Origin: Streptomyces sp. RKAG290
GTDB lineage: Bacteria > Actinomycetota > Actinomycetes > Streptomycetales > Streptomycetaceae
NCBI RefSeq assembly: GCF_023701695.1
Contig: NZ_JAJOZC010000001.1
Location: 3,905,894-3,969,893 of the forward strand
Length of the DNA: 64,000 nucleotides
Direction of reading: 5' to 3'
In this document: positions 1 through 7,826 of the stretch, one piece after another
Layout: each line of letters begins with the position of its first letter
Position numbering within the stretch: the stretch's first letter is position 1
Notes under the pieces: generated by a model
The model's database searches: none
What the model was told of the DNA's origin: nothing
The model's input: the letters and a program-made list of their open reading frames with translations, nothing else
Program-made: the position numbers and the translations under genes

Positions 1-447
1 CCCGCCAACCAGGAAGGTGCCGGGCGTGTGACGCTCCGGGACCTGGTGCGACAGGCCCTGCGCATGCGGCCCGACAGGCTGGTGGTCGGGGAAGTGCGGG
101 GCGCAGAGGTCACAGAACTGCTGGCCGCGCTGAACACCGGCCATGAGGGCGGTTGCGGGACGGTTCACGCCAACGCCGCCGAGCACGTCCCCGCCCGGCT
201 GGAGGCGTTGGCTACGGCGGCGGGGCTGGACCGGGCGGCACTTCACAGCCAGTTGGCGGCGGCGCTGTCGGTGGTGGTTCATCTCGTACGAGACAGGGCC
301 GGGACGCGTCGGATTGCCGCGATCCAGGTGCTGGAGCGGGATACGGGAGGGCTGGTGGTGACCGTACCGGCCCTGCGCTGGGGCGCCACCGGATTCGAGC
401 CGGAGCGGGGCTGGGAACGGCTGCGGTCGCTGATCGGGGGTGCGTAG
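1..447 (+). CDS. TadA/CpaF-family pilus assembly ATPase, 3' part
   Basis: The reading frame is open from base 1 and ends with TAG at 445-447, so only the C-terminal ~148 residues are present. They include the Walker-B-like stretch LVVGEVRGAE and the histidine-box region HEGGCGTVHAN, both typical of CpaF/TadA secretion ATPases. The family powers assembly of Flp/Tad pili at the inner face of the membrane. The next gene starts on the last base of this stop codon (TAG/GTG), and TadB, TadC, pilin and TadE-like genes follow on the same strand, which supports the assignment. The N-terminal half, including Walker A, lies outside the window. Confidence 0.93.
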   Translation, partial: PANQEGAGRVTLRDLVRQALRMRPDRLVVGEVRGAEVTELLAALNTGHEGGCGTVHANAAEHVPARLEALATAAGLDRAALHSQLAAALSVVVHLVRDRAGTRRIAAIQVLERDTGGLVVTVPALRWGATGFEPERGWERLRSLIGGA

Positions 448-1328
448 TGACCGGTACTACGCAGGTGGGGATGCCGGCGGCAGTGCATGCGGCCGTGTTG
501 TGCGCGGGGGCGGCTGCCTGGCTGGTGCAGGCCGGCCGGGGCCAAGGGCGCGGGCGAGCCAGGGTGCTGTTCGTCGATGGGACAGCGGATCCGCCCCGTC
601 GGGAGCGCTGGGAGAGAGGCCTCCTTCGGTTCAGGGGTTGGGTGAGCGGGCGGCGGGAGTGGCTGTGCCTGCCTGTGGCTCTGGCCATCGGGGTTCTTGG
701 CGATTCCGTGCTGCCGATGCTCGCGGGGGTGGTCGCGGTGCCGGTGGTGCGGCAGTGGTTGCGGCGAAGGGGGATGCGCAAGAGCCGGGAGCATCGGGCC
801 GACGGGGTGGTGGACCTGTGCGGTGCGGTCGTGGGGGAGCTGCGGGCCGGCCGCGAGCCGGGGCAGGCGCTGCTCGTCGCGGTCCGTGGAACGGGACTGC
901 TGGGCGAGGCAGAGGCGGTGGTGTCGGCCGCGGCGCGCTTCGGGGGCGATGTCCCGGGCGCGCTGGGGCAGGCGGCGCGCGCGCCGGGCCTCGACGGACT
1001 CGCCGGAGTGGCGGCCTGTTGGCGGGTGACGGTGGACGGCGGGGCCGGACTCGCGGCGGGTCTGGACCGGCTGGAGGGCGCGTTACGGGCTGAGCGGCGT
1101 CGGCGGGAGGAGCTGCGGGCGCAGCTGGCAGGGGCGTGGTCGACGGTCGCGGTGCTGGCTCTGCTGCCGGTGCTGGGCATGGGGCTCGGGGCGGCTCTCG
1201 GAGCGGACCCGCTGAGAGTGCTGTTCCACAGTCCGGCCGGGCTGATCTGTCTGGTGACGGGCGGCTTGCTGGAGGCGGCTGGGCTGTTCTGGGCCGGCCG
1301 GATCGTCCGGGCGGGGGAAGCCGTATGA
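447..1328 (+). CDS. TadB-like type II secretion F-domain protein
   Basis: 293 residues from a GTG that overlaps the tadA stop. An N-terminal hydrophobic segment (about residues 9-25) and another near 75-100 precede a T2SSF-type domain with DGVVDLCGAVVGELRAGREP and a conserved GxxGLAxGLDRLE-like stretch. Two hydrophobic helices close the protein. In Tad systems TadB and TadC form the inner-membrane platform that couples the TadA ATPase to the growing pilus. The GTG start is chosen for the stop-start overlap; there is no clear separate ribosome site. It overlaps the next gene by ATGA. Confidence 0.9.
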   Translation: MTGTTQVGMPAAVHAAVLCAGAAAWLVQAGRGQGRGRARVLFVDGTADPPRRERWERGLLRFRGWVSGRREWLCLPVALAIGVLGDSVLPMLAGVVAVPVVRQWLRRRGMRKSREHRADGVVDLCGAVVGELRAGREPGQALLVAVRGTGLLGEAEAVVSAAARFGGDVPGALGQAARAPGLDGLAGVAACWRVTVDGGAGLAAGLDRLEGALRAERRRREELRAQLAGAWSTVAVLALLPVLGMGLGAALGADPLRVLFHSPAGLICLVTGGLLEAAGLFWAGRIVRAGEAV

Positions 1329-2296
1329 GTGCCGTGTTCGGTGAAGTTGTCCACAGGGTGGGGGCAGTGGGGTTGGCGGCGGGTGCGTGCACCCAGTTGG
1401 CGCTCGCTCTGGCCCGTCGGCGGACCAGGCGACTGGTGCGGCGCCGGGGTGCGGCGATTCTGGCTGTGGGCGCTGTGGGCGCTGTGGGCGCTGTGGGCGC
1501 GGTGGACGCCGTGGACGCGCTGGGAGCTGTGCGTGGGGTGGGCGCAGTGGGTCCGGTGGGGCCAGTCAGCCGTGCCGGCTCGGTTCCCTCAGCCGACTCG
1601 GTTTCCTCGGTCGACGCAGTCGACTCGGCCGGCTTGGTCGGCCAGGTGCTGCGGTGGCCCGGCCGCCTGGTTTCTGCTGATGCGGCCAAGCAGTGGGCGG
1701 CGTTGTCCGGTGTCGTGCTGGCGGGCTGGATTCTGGTGGGCGGGCTGCTGGGGTGGGTGGCTGGCCTGGCGGCGGGGTACGGCGCATGGCGGTGGCTGCT
1801 GGCTCGGCCGGGCAAGGCGCCGTACGGCGCGGCCCAGGAGGCGGCGAGGGCTGTGGAGGCGGTACGTCAGCTCCCGCTGGCAGCCGACCTGTTGGCGGCC
1901 TGTATCTCCGTCGGGGCCGGACCACGGGAAGCGGCTGAGGCGGTGGGCGAGTCGCTCGGCGGGCCAGTTGGCGAGCAACTGGCGCGAACGGCCGCAGAGA
2001 TCAGGCTCGGCGGTGATCCCGCTGTGGCCTGGGGGAGGTTCGGGGAGATACCGGGTGCTGCAGCTCTGGCCCGCTGTCTGGACCGGGCCGGTGCGACCGG
2101 CGCCCCTGCGGCGGAGCCGGTTTCCAGGCTGGCCGAAGCGATGCGGGCCGAGCGTTCGAGCGCGGGGGTGGCGCGCGCACAGCGGGCCGGAGTGCTGATC
2201 ACCGCGCCCGTCGGACTCTGCTTCCTGCCTGCCTTTCTGGCTGTGGGAGTGGCGCCCGTGGTGATCGGCCTGGCGGCTGGGCTACTGCATCCCTGA
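1325..2296 (+). CDS. TadC-like type II secretion F-domain protein with GAV-repeat insert
   Basis: 323 residues starting at the ATG of an ATGA overlap with tadB. The C-terminal ~200 residues are a normal T2SSF domain (RQLPLAADLLAACISVGAGP, then a long amphipathic region and a closing membrane helix). Residues ~46-82 are low complexity: Gly-Ala-Val/Asp triplets encoded by a 9-bp repeating unit, followed by a Ser/Asp/Val-rich linker. The family acts as the second platform subunit of Tad pili. The repeat lies between the N-terminal hydrophobic segment and the F domain, so it is probably a tolerated linker. Confidence 0.88.
   Translation: MSAVFGEVVHRVGAVGLAAGACTQLALALARRRTRRLVRRRGAAILAVGAVGAVGAVGAVDAVDALGAVRGVGAVGPVGPVSRAGSVPSADSVSSVDAVDSAGLVGQVLRWPGRLVSADAAKQWAALSGVVLAGWILVGGLLGWVAGLAAGYGAWRWLLARPGKAPYGAAQEAARAVEAVRQLPLAADLLAACISVGAGPREAAEAVGESLGGPVGEQLARTAAEIRLGGDPAVAWGRFGEIPGAAALARCLDRAGATGAPAAEPVSRLAEAMRAERSSAGVARAQRAGVLITAPVGLCFLPAFLAVGVAPVVIGLAAGLLHP
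1463..1570 (+). repeat. 9-bp tandem repeat inside tadC
   Basis: Four perfect copies of GCTGTGGGC (1463-1498) are followed by about eight diverged 9-bp units (GCGGTGGAC, GCCGTGGAC and so on) to ~1570. The period is a multiple of three, so copy-number change would keep the frame and only lengthen or shorten the Gly-Ala-Val tract. Confidence 0.85.
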
Positions 2297-2354
2297 CGGT
2301 CAAATCATGTCAATAGCTCAATTTATGTAGAAAAAGATTCCACGGGGGTTCGAA

Positions 2355-2555
2355 ATGATGCAGAAAGTCATGAAATGGGCGCGAACCATGGCGCGCCGAG
2401 CACGGGCCGACAGCGGTATGACGACGTCCGAATACGCGGTGGGGACGATCGCTGCCTGTGCGTTCGCTGCGGTGCTCTACAAGGTTGTCACCAGCCCGCC
2501 GGTCATGGCGCAACTCCAATCGCTGCTCAAGGACGCACTCGATGCGAAATTCTGA
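2355..2555 (+). CDS. Flp-type pilin, DUF4244-like
   Basis: 66 residues: a short basic leader with four arginines, then SGMTTSEYAVGTIAACAFAA, a single hydrophobic helix, and a short tail. The E-Y pair at the start of the hydrophobic helix matches the Flp/Tad pilin pattern, in which the prepilin peptidase cuts before the hydrophobic segment and the Glu aids assembly. Streptomyces tad loci normally carry one DUF4244 gene in this position. It is separated from tadC by 58 bases, a gap more AT-rich than its surroundings, so it may also have its own promoter. Expected to be the major pilus subunit. Confidence 0.88.
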   Translation: MMQKVMKWARTMARRARADSGMTTSEYAVGTIAACAFAAVLYKVVTSPPVMAQLQSLLKDALDAKF

Positions 2556-2958
2556 GAGCGGTATCGCGGCGGTCTCGGGTCCTCGGCGGAGATCTGGGCC
2601 GGTGGGGTTGCGGGCTGACCGGGGCGCGGTGACGGCGGAGGCCGCCATGGCGATTCCCGTGCTGGTGGTGTTCGCCCTTGCCTTGTTGTGGGCGCTTATG
2701 GCTGCGTCGGCCCAGATCCGGTGTGTGGACGCGGCCCGGGCCGGTGCGCGGGCGGCGGCCCGCTCCGAACCGGCGGCACAGGTGCGGGAGGCCGCCCTCT
2801 CGGCGGCACCCGACCGGGCGGGCGTGGAGGTGGAACGGACCGGGGAGCTGTGGCGGGTCAAGGTGGCCGCCCCGACGCCCGGCCCGGGCCCCTTGTCCGT
2901 CACGCTGAGAGCGGAGGCCGTGGCGTCCGCCGAGGACGCGGTGGGGGTGACGCCGTGA
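2542..2958 (+). CDS. TadE-like pseudopilin
   Basis: 138 residues; the start ATG lies inside the last codons of the pilin gene (14-base overlap). After a basic N-terminus comes RGAVTAEAAMAIPVLVVFALALLWALM, the usual TadE pattern of a cleavage region with Glu followed by a hydrophobic helix. The rest is a small Ala/Arg-rich periplasmic-type domain with a single Cys in QIRCVDAARAGARAAAR. TadE-type pseudopilins are minor components needed for pilus biogenesis. Its stop overlaps the next gene's ATG (TGATG). Confidence 0.88.
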   Translation: MRNSESGIAAVSGPRRRSGPVGLRADRGAVTAEAAMAIPVLVVFALALLWALMAASAQIRCVDAARAGARAAARSEPAAQVREAALSAAPDRAGVEVERTGELWRVKVAAPTPGPGPLSVTLRAEAVASAEDAVGVTP

Positions 2959-3380
2959 TGCGGCACGGTCGGCGAGCGGTGCGCCGGTGGATTCAGAGGC
3001 GGTACGGGGGGCGTGAGCCGCGGGAGCGGGGGCTGGCGACCGTGTGGGTGGCAGTGACCACGGCGACGCTGTGCACGGTGTTCGCGGTGGTGCTGGCGCT
3101 CGGGCAGGTAGTTGTGGCCCGGCACCGGGCCGGCGGCGCGGCGGACCTGGCTGCCCTGGCAGCGGCGGACCGGGCGCTGGAGGGAACAGCCGCGGCCTGC
3201 CGGGTGGCCCAGGAGGTGGCCGGGGCGCAGGGAGCGGAAGTGGTGCGGTGCGCCGTGCAGGGGGAGATTGCCGACGTGATCGCCCGGGTGAGCCTCGGAC
3301 CGTACGCACCGGAGGTCAGGTCCCGGGCCGGCCCCGCGACGCAGTCTCCTGCGCCTACTGGGCCGCCGCAGAGCCCGTAG
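2958..3380 (+). CDS. TadE/TadG-like protein, Rv3654c-type
   Basis: 140 residues. A basic N-terminus is followed by RGLATVWVAVTTATLCTVFA and a second hydrophobic stretch, then RHRAGGAADLAALAAADRALEG, which is the conserved block of the actinobacterial Rv3654c/Tad secretion family. It has two Cys residues spaced in the soluble part. As the last gene of the tad operon it probably encodes a minor pilin or pseudopilin. Its final 26 bases overlap the 3' end of the convergent helicase gene. Confidence 0.85.
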   Translation: MRHGRRAVRRWIQRRYGGREPRERGLATVWVAVTTATLCTVFAVVLALGQVVVARHRAGGAADLAALAAADRALEGTAAACRVAQEVAGAQGAEVVRCAVQGEIADVIARVSLGPYAPEVRSRAGPATQSPAPTGPPQSP

Positions 3381-6204
3381 CCCCGCCAGGGCCCTCTCGG
3401 TCTTCCGCGGAGCCCGGAGCGTCCATAGCCCCGTCGGCGCCCTCTGGGCCTCCACCAAGCCCGCAGAGCCCGTAAGCCCCGCCGAAGCCCTCAGGGCCTC
3501 TTGGGAAGCCCGGAGCGTCCGTAGCGGCCCCGCCAGGGCCCTCAGGGGCTCCCGCAGGGCCCCGAGCGGCCGCAGGACCGGGTGACCGGGGGCCCGGAGA
3601 CCTGGATGGCGGGGCGCCGTCAGGCCCGTCCGGCGCGGCGCCCGGAGACCCTTCCGGCGTGGTGCCCAACGGATCGCCCGGAGACCCGTCCGACACAGCA
3701 CCTGGCGGATCGCCCGGAGACCCGGGTGCGTTCGGCTCCGTCGGTCCACGCGGGTCAGGAGGGGCGGATCGGAGGAGTTCGGTGAGCAGGCGTACGGCGC
3801 CTCGTTTGTGCAGCGGATCGTTGCCGTTGCCGCACTTGGGGGACTGGATGCAGGACGGGCAGCCTGCCTCGCACTCGCAGGACGCGATGGCCTGAAGAGT
3901 GGCGGTCAGCCAGCCGCGTGCGGTGTGGAAGGCGCGTTCGGCGAATCCGGCACCGCCCGGGTGCCCGTCGTACACGAAGACGGTCGGCAGCAGGGTGTCC
4001 GGATGCAGCGGTACGGACACGCCGCCGATGTCCCAGCGGTCGCAGGTGGCGAAGAGCGGCAGCATCCCGATCGACGCGTGCTCGGCGGCATGCAGCGCGC
4101 CGCCCAGGATCTCCGGATTGATCCGGGCGGTGTCGAGCTGGTCCTGCGTGACCGTCCACCACACGGCACGGGTGCGCAGCGTGCGGGGCGGGAGGTCCAG
4201 CTTGGTCTCGCCGAGCACCTCGCCGCTGATCAGTTTGCGACGAAGGAAGGAGACGACCTGGTTGGTGACTTCCACCGAGCCGAAGCAGAGGCGTCCGTCG
4301 CCCCACGGGATCTCGGTGTCGGTCTCCAGGACGGCGATGGCGGTGGTGTCGCGTGCGGTTGTCGAGTACGGCGGACTGGCCTCCTCGACCAGGGCGGCCG
4401 AGTCGTCGAGGTCCAGTTTCCGCACCAGGTAGGTGCGGCCCTGGTGGAGATGGACGGCGCCCTCGTGAACGGCGGTGTGCGCGGCGGACTCGTCGACCGT
4501 GCCCAGCAGCCGGCCGGTGCCCTCCTCGACGATCTGGACGGGACGGCCGCCCTCGCCCCGGATGTCGGTGAGGTCGGCAGCCCGCTCGCGGCGGGTCCAG
4601 TGCCATCCCGACGGCCGTTGGCGGAGCAGCTTCGCGGCTTCCAGCTGCGGGAGCAGATCGGCCGTGGCGGGGCCGAAGAGGTCCAGGTCGGTTTGGGTCA
4701 GCGGCAGCTCCGCGGCGGCGGCGCACAGATGGGGGGCCAGGACGTACGGGTTGTCCGGATCGAGGACCGTCGACTCCACCGGCTGCTGGAACAGGGCCTC
4801 GGGGTGGTGGACGAGGAAGGTGTCCAGCGGGTCGTCACGGGCCACCAGGATGGCGAGGGCGCCTTGCCCCGCCCGTCCCGCGCGGCCTGCCTGCTGCCAC
4901 AGCGACGCCCTCGTGCCGGGGTAGCCCGCGATGACGACGGCGTCCAGGCCGGAGACGTCGATGCCGAGTTCGAGGGCGGTCGTGGCGGCCAGGCCGAGGA
5001 GCTGACCTGAGTGCAGGGCGCGCTCCAGCGCGCGGCGTTCCTCGGGGAGGTACCCCCCGCGGTACGCGGCGACGCGGGCGGGCAGCGAGCGGTCGATCTC
5101 CGCCAGGCGTTCCTTGGCGATGACGGAGATGAGTTCGGCGCCGCGCCGGGAACGTACGAAGGCGACCGAGCGCACGCCCTGCACGGTCAGGTCGGTGAGC
5201 AGGTCGGCGGTCTCCGCCGTGGCGGTGCGGCGTACGGGTGCGCCCTTCTCGCCGTGCAGGTCGGTCAGAGGCGGTTCCCACAGGGCGAAGACCAGTTCGC
5301 CGCGCGGGGAGGCGTCGTCGGCGACCTCGACGACCTGGAGGCCGGTGAGGCGGCCGGCCGCTGCCGAAGGCTCCGCCGCGGTGGCGGAGGCGAGGAGGAA
5401 GACGGGTTCGGAGCCGTAGCGGGCACACAGGCGGCGGAGCCGGCGCACCACCTGGGCGACGTGGGAGCCGAAGACGCCCCGGTACGTGTGGCACTCGTCG
5501 ATGACGACGTAACGCAGGGCGCGCATGAAGGAGGACCAGCGGGGGTGGGACGGAAGTATCCCGCGGTGCAGCATGTCGGGGTTGGTGAGGACGTAGTTGG
5601 CGTACTGGCGCACCCATTCGCGTTCCTCGACGGGGGTGTCGCCGTCGTAGACCGCAGGACGGATCCCGTTGCCCAGCGGAGCCGCGAGCTCCTTCACGGA
5701 GCGCCTCTGGTCGGCTGCCAGGGCCTTGGTGGGAGCGAGGTAGAGAGCGGTGGCGCCGCGCCCGTTGGGAGCCTCGGAGCCGTCCAGGAGGGCGCTGAGG
5801 ACCGGGGCGAGGTAGGCCAGCGACTTGCCGGACGCGGTGCCGGTGGCGATCACGACCGACTCGCCGTCCAGCGCGTGCTCCGCCGCGGCGGCCTGATGGG
5901 CCCAGGGATGGTCGATGCCGGCCTTCTGAATGGCCGCCACCACTTCCGGACGGATGCGATCGGGCCAGATGGCATGGGTTCCCGTGCGCGGGGGCAAGTG
6001 CTCCGTATGAGTGATGCGCGCGGACCGGCCCGCCCCTGCGGCGAGCCGGTGGAGGACCATGTCTGGAGAGGGGCGGGAGCCCCCGCTCTCAGGCGGTCGA
6101 CAGGGGCGGTGATTCTTGGCCATCGGCACCGAGTGTGTCACTGGCGAGGCGGACAATGGTCCCAAGGCGTCGTGCATGGCAGCCGGTAAGTGATTGAATG
6201 CCAT
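3355..6204 (-). CDS. DEAD/DEAH-box helicase with DUF1998-type Cys cluster
   Basis: About 949 residues from the ATG at 6204. Superfamily 2 motifs are clear: motif I ATGTASGKS (~116), motif II VVIDECHTYRG (~236, a DECH box), SAT (LLASATAAE), and a Q..GRAGRAGQ motif VI (~440). A C-terminal DUF1998-like region carries a cysteine cluster CECEAGCPSC..C (~776), typical of MrfA/YprA-type repair helicases. The last ~140 residues are a Pro/Gly/Ala-rich repetitive tail unusual for the family. The N-terminus is uncertain; ATGs at 6177 and 6060 are alternatives and no strong ribosome site decides. Role by family: ATP-dependent 3'-5' DNA unwinding, probably in repair. Confidence 0.9.
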   Translation of the reverse strand: MAFNHLPAAMHDALGPLSASPVTHSVPMAKNHRPCRPPESGGSRPSPDMVLHRLAAGAGRSARITHTEHLPPRTGTHAIWPDRIRPEVVAAIQKAGIDHPWAHQAAAAEHALDGESVVIATGTASGKSLAYLAPVLSALLDGSEAPNGRGATALYLAPTKALAADQRRSVKELAAPLGNGIRPAVYDGDTPVEEREWVRQYANYVLTNPDMLHRGILPSHPRWSSFMRALRYVVIDECHTYRGVFGSHVAQVVRRLRRLCARYGSEPVFLLASATAAEPSAAAGRLTGLQVVEVADDASPRGELVFALWEPPLTDLHGEKGAPVRRTATAETADLLTDLTVQGVRSVAFVRSRRGAELISVIAKERLAEIDRSLPARVAAYRGGYLPEERRALERALHSGQLLGLAATTALELGIDVSGLDAVVIAGYPGTRASLWQQAGRAGRAGQGALAILVARDDPLDTFLVHHPEALFQQPVESTVLDPDNPYVLAPHLCAAAAELPLTQTDLDLFGPATADLLPQLEAAKLLRQRPSGWHWTRRERAADLTDIRGEGGRPVQIVEEGTGRLLGTVDESAAHTAVHEGAVHLHQGRTYLVRKLDLDDSAALVEEASPPYSTTARDTTAIAVLETDTEIPWGDGRLCFGSVEVTNQVVSFLRRKLISGEVLGETKLDLPPRTLRTRAVWWTVTQDQLDTARINPEILGGALHAAEHASIGMLPLFATCDRWDIGGVSVPLHPDTLLPTVFVYDGHPGGAGFAERAFHTARGWLTATLQAIASCECEAGCPSCIQSPKCGNGNDPLHKRGAVRLLTELLRSAPPDPRGPTEPNAPGSPGDPPGAVSDGSPGDPLGTTPEGSPGAAPDGPDGAPPSRSPGPRSPGPAAARGPAGAPEGPGGAATDAPGFPRGPEGFGGAYGLCGLGGGPEGADGAMDAPGSAEDREGPGGATGSAAAQ

Positions 6205-6282
6205 CGCGGCTGGCGATCCGTCCCCTGGCTCCGCCGGGGAGACTGAGGGGCGACCGCTCGATAGCAAGGTGCTGGAGGATCC

Positions 6283-6636
6283 GTGGACCTGTCCTTGTCG
6301 ACTCGCAATGTGTCCGGCCCTGGTGGCGACCGTACGGTCGTCGAGGTCGGTGGCGAGATTGATGTGTATACCGCGCCCAAGCTGCGCGAGCAGTTGGTCG
6401 AGTTGGTGAATGACGGCAGCTACCACTTGGTTGTCGACATGGAAGGCGTCGACTTCCTCGACTCCACCGGACTCGGCGTGCTCGTGGGTGGCTTGAAGCG
6501 TGTTCGGGCCCATGAGGGCTCGCTGCGCCTGGTCTGCAACCAGGAACGCATTCTCAAGATTTTCCGGATCACCGGTCTGACCAAGGTGTTCCCGATTCAC
6601 ACCACGGTCGATGAGGCCGTCGCGGCAACCGACTGA
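6283..6636 (+). CDS. bldG: BldG, anti-sigma factor antagonist (STAS)
   Basis: 117 residues from GTG 6283 with a GGAGGA ribosome site seven bases upstream. The sequence is that of Streptomyces BldG as I know it: MDLSLSTRN at the N-terminus, VDFLDSTGLGVLVGG holding the phosphorylatable serine (Ser61 by my count), and ILKIFRITGLTKVF. BldG is required for aerial mycelium and antibiotic production and binds an anti-sigma factor when unphosphorylated. The next gene encodes an ATP-binding kinase-like protein, as in other Streptomyces. The gene is divergent from the helicase with a 78-base gap. Confidence 0.97.
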   Translation: MDLSLSTRNVSGPGGDRTVVEVGGEIDVYTAPKLREQLVELVNDGSYHLVVDMEGVDFLDSTGLGVLVGGLKRVRAHEGSLRLVCNQERILKIFRITGLTKVFPIHTTVDEAVAATD

Positions 6637-7073
6637 CGGCCGGCCTGCGGTCGGACCGGCTCCAGAGCCGGTCCGGCGGCATCCGGTGCGACCGCAGTCG
6701 GTGCGGCGACAGCTTCGAAGACAGCCGGCCGGGGTGACGTGATGGCAGCGGTTCGTCGGTGGCCGGTTCTTTCGGTGGCCGACGTCCGACGCCTGTCCGT
6801 CACCCGTTCGGCGGTAGTCGGCTGATCAATTTGTCAGCCGCTGCTCACACGAGTTCCGTCAGCCGTCAGCCGTCAGCCGTCAGCCGTCAGCCGTCAGCCG
6901 TTCGGCGGCAGCGGGCCGGGCGCTGTCCGGACGGCATCCGGCGGGCGGGTATCCGGCGGATGGCGGGCCGGTGCGTCGGCCGTCGGCTTCCGGAGAGAGC
7001 TCGGAGAGAGCCAGGAGTGCTGGGCCACAGGCCCGGTTCCTGGGATGCACACACGTACGTTCGAGGGGATCGC
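6637..7073. other. bldG downstream gap with 7-bp tandem repeat
   Basis: 437 bases with no convincing gene. It contains six perfect tandem copies of CAGCCGT (6860-6901) and, just before them, an AT-containing TGATCAAT (6823-6830). Short palindromic GC segments follow the bldG stop (6651-6680). Promoters for the next gene may lie here but I see no clear -35/-10 pair. Confidence 0.6.
6860..6901 (+). repeat. six tandem copies of CAGCCGT
   Basis: Six exact 7-bp units end to end, with the flanks (GTTCCGT, TCGGCGG) partly matching. It is noncoding, between bldG and the anti-sigma gene, and is prone to copy-number change. Confidence 0.9.
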
Positions 7074-7544
7074 ATGGCCACCGTTGAACTCCGCTTCAGC
7101 GCCCAGCCCGAACACGTCAGGACGGCCCGCCTCGTGGCGGCTGCCGTGGCGCGCCGGGCCGGTGTCGATGAGGCCGTGCTCGACGAGGTCAGACTCGCCG
7201 TGGGGGAGGCCTGCAGCCGTGCGGTCGGGCTGCACCGCAGCCACGGCATCACCGCTCCCGTCACGGTCGTCCTGATCGAGGAGGAGAAGTCCTTCTCCAT
7301 CGAGGTCGGCGACGAGGTGCCGGGTCCGGGCAGTGACGGGGCCGTGCCCGGTGGGTCCGGCCGCGACGCCACGCCCGGGGTGGGACCGGATGAGCCGGAA
7401 CCCGACGCCGAGGGCGACGGCGAGGACGAGATGGGCCTCGCGGTCATCAGCGGCCTGGTCGACGACGTGGAAGTCAGATCCGGCGCCGACGGCGGCGTGA
7501 TCCGGATGAGCTGGCCGAAGACGCCGGTGACGGTACTCCCCTGA
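7074..7544 (+). CDS. ATP-binding anti-sigma factor-like protein (RsbW/SpoIIAB type)
   Basis: 156 residues. The HATPase_c signature is partly visible: AVLDEVRLAVGEACSRAVGLH (N-box region with an Ala-Cys-Ser in place of the usual Ala-x-Asn) and EMGLAVISGLVDDVEV (G2-box-like). Between them is an acidic Gly/Pro/Asp-rich insert (about residues 84-120) that interrupts the ATP-lid region. The usual catalytic Asn of the N box seems to be missing, which makes kinase activity uncertain. Position immediately after bldG matches the known BldG partner anti-sigma gene. Start chosen at ATG 7074; the upstream frame is repeat DNA. Confidence 0.88.
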   Translation: MATVELRFSAQPEHVRTARLVAAAVARRAGVDEAVLDEVRLAVGEACSRAVGLHRSHGITAPVTVVLIEEEKSFSIEVGDEVPGPGSDGAVPGGSGRDATPGVGPDEPEPDAEGDGEDEMGLAVISGLVDDVEVRSGADGGVIRMSWPKTPVTVLP

Positions 7545-7613
7545 GGTGACACACGTCCCGGGACGGTTCGGCCGCCCCGGCGGCGTAGTCGGCCCCCTTT
7601 GATCAATTCTCCG

Positions 7614-7638
7614 AGGCCCTGCTGAGCAGGGCCTTTTT
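7614..7638 (+). terminator. Rho-independent terminator after anti-sigma gene
   Basis: A 10-bp perfect inverted repeat (AGGCCCTGCT / AGCAGGGCCT, 7614-7634) with a one-base centre is followed at once by TTTTT. This is a classical intrinsic terminator 70 bases after the anti-sigma stop. Confidence 0.9.
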
Positions 7639-7648
7639 CGTTTCTGCC

Positions 7649-7826
7649 TGATCAATGATCTCCGGAAAATGCGTCTGCCCCATTACTGCATTCGGTCCAA
7701 TCGGCGAAGGTGATCAATTGCCGTTCGGTGGATGAAGGTCAATTACATTTACCGCGCACTGTTTTGATCGTGTTCCGCTACCTACAATCCGTCCACGTCT
7801 TGAGCGCTGAGCGTCAAGGAGGACGT
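7649..7826 (+). promoter_or_regulatory. hppA leader with candidate -10 TACAAT
   Basis: A comparatively AT-rich gap ahead of hppA. TACAAT at 7783-7788 is a good -10; the matching -35 about 17 bases upstream (TGTTTT) is weak. TGATCAAT occurs at 7649 and 7711. The ribosome site CAAGGAGGA (7815-7823) precedes ATG 7827. Confidence 0.4.

Noticed and set aside
6859..6901. CRISPR-like array
   Set aside because: Seven-base units without spacers; a simple tandem repeat.
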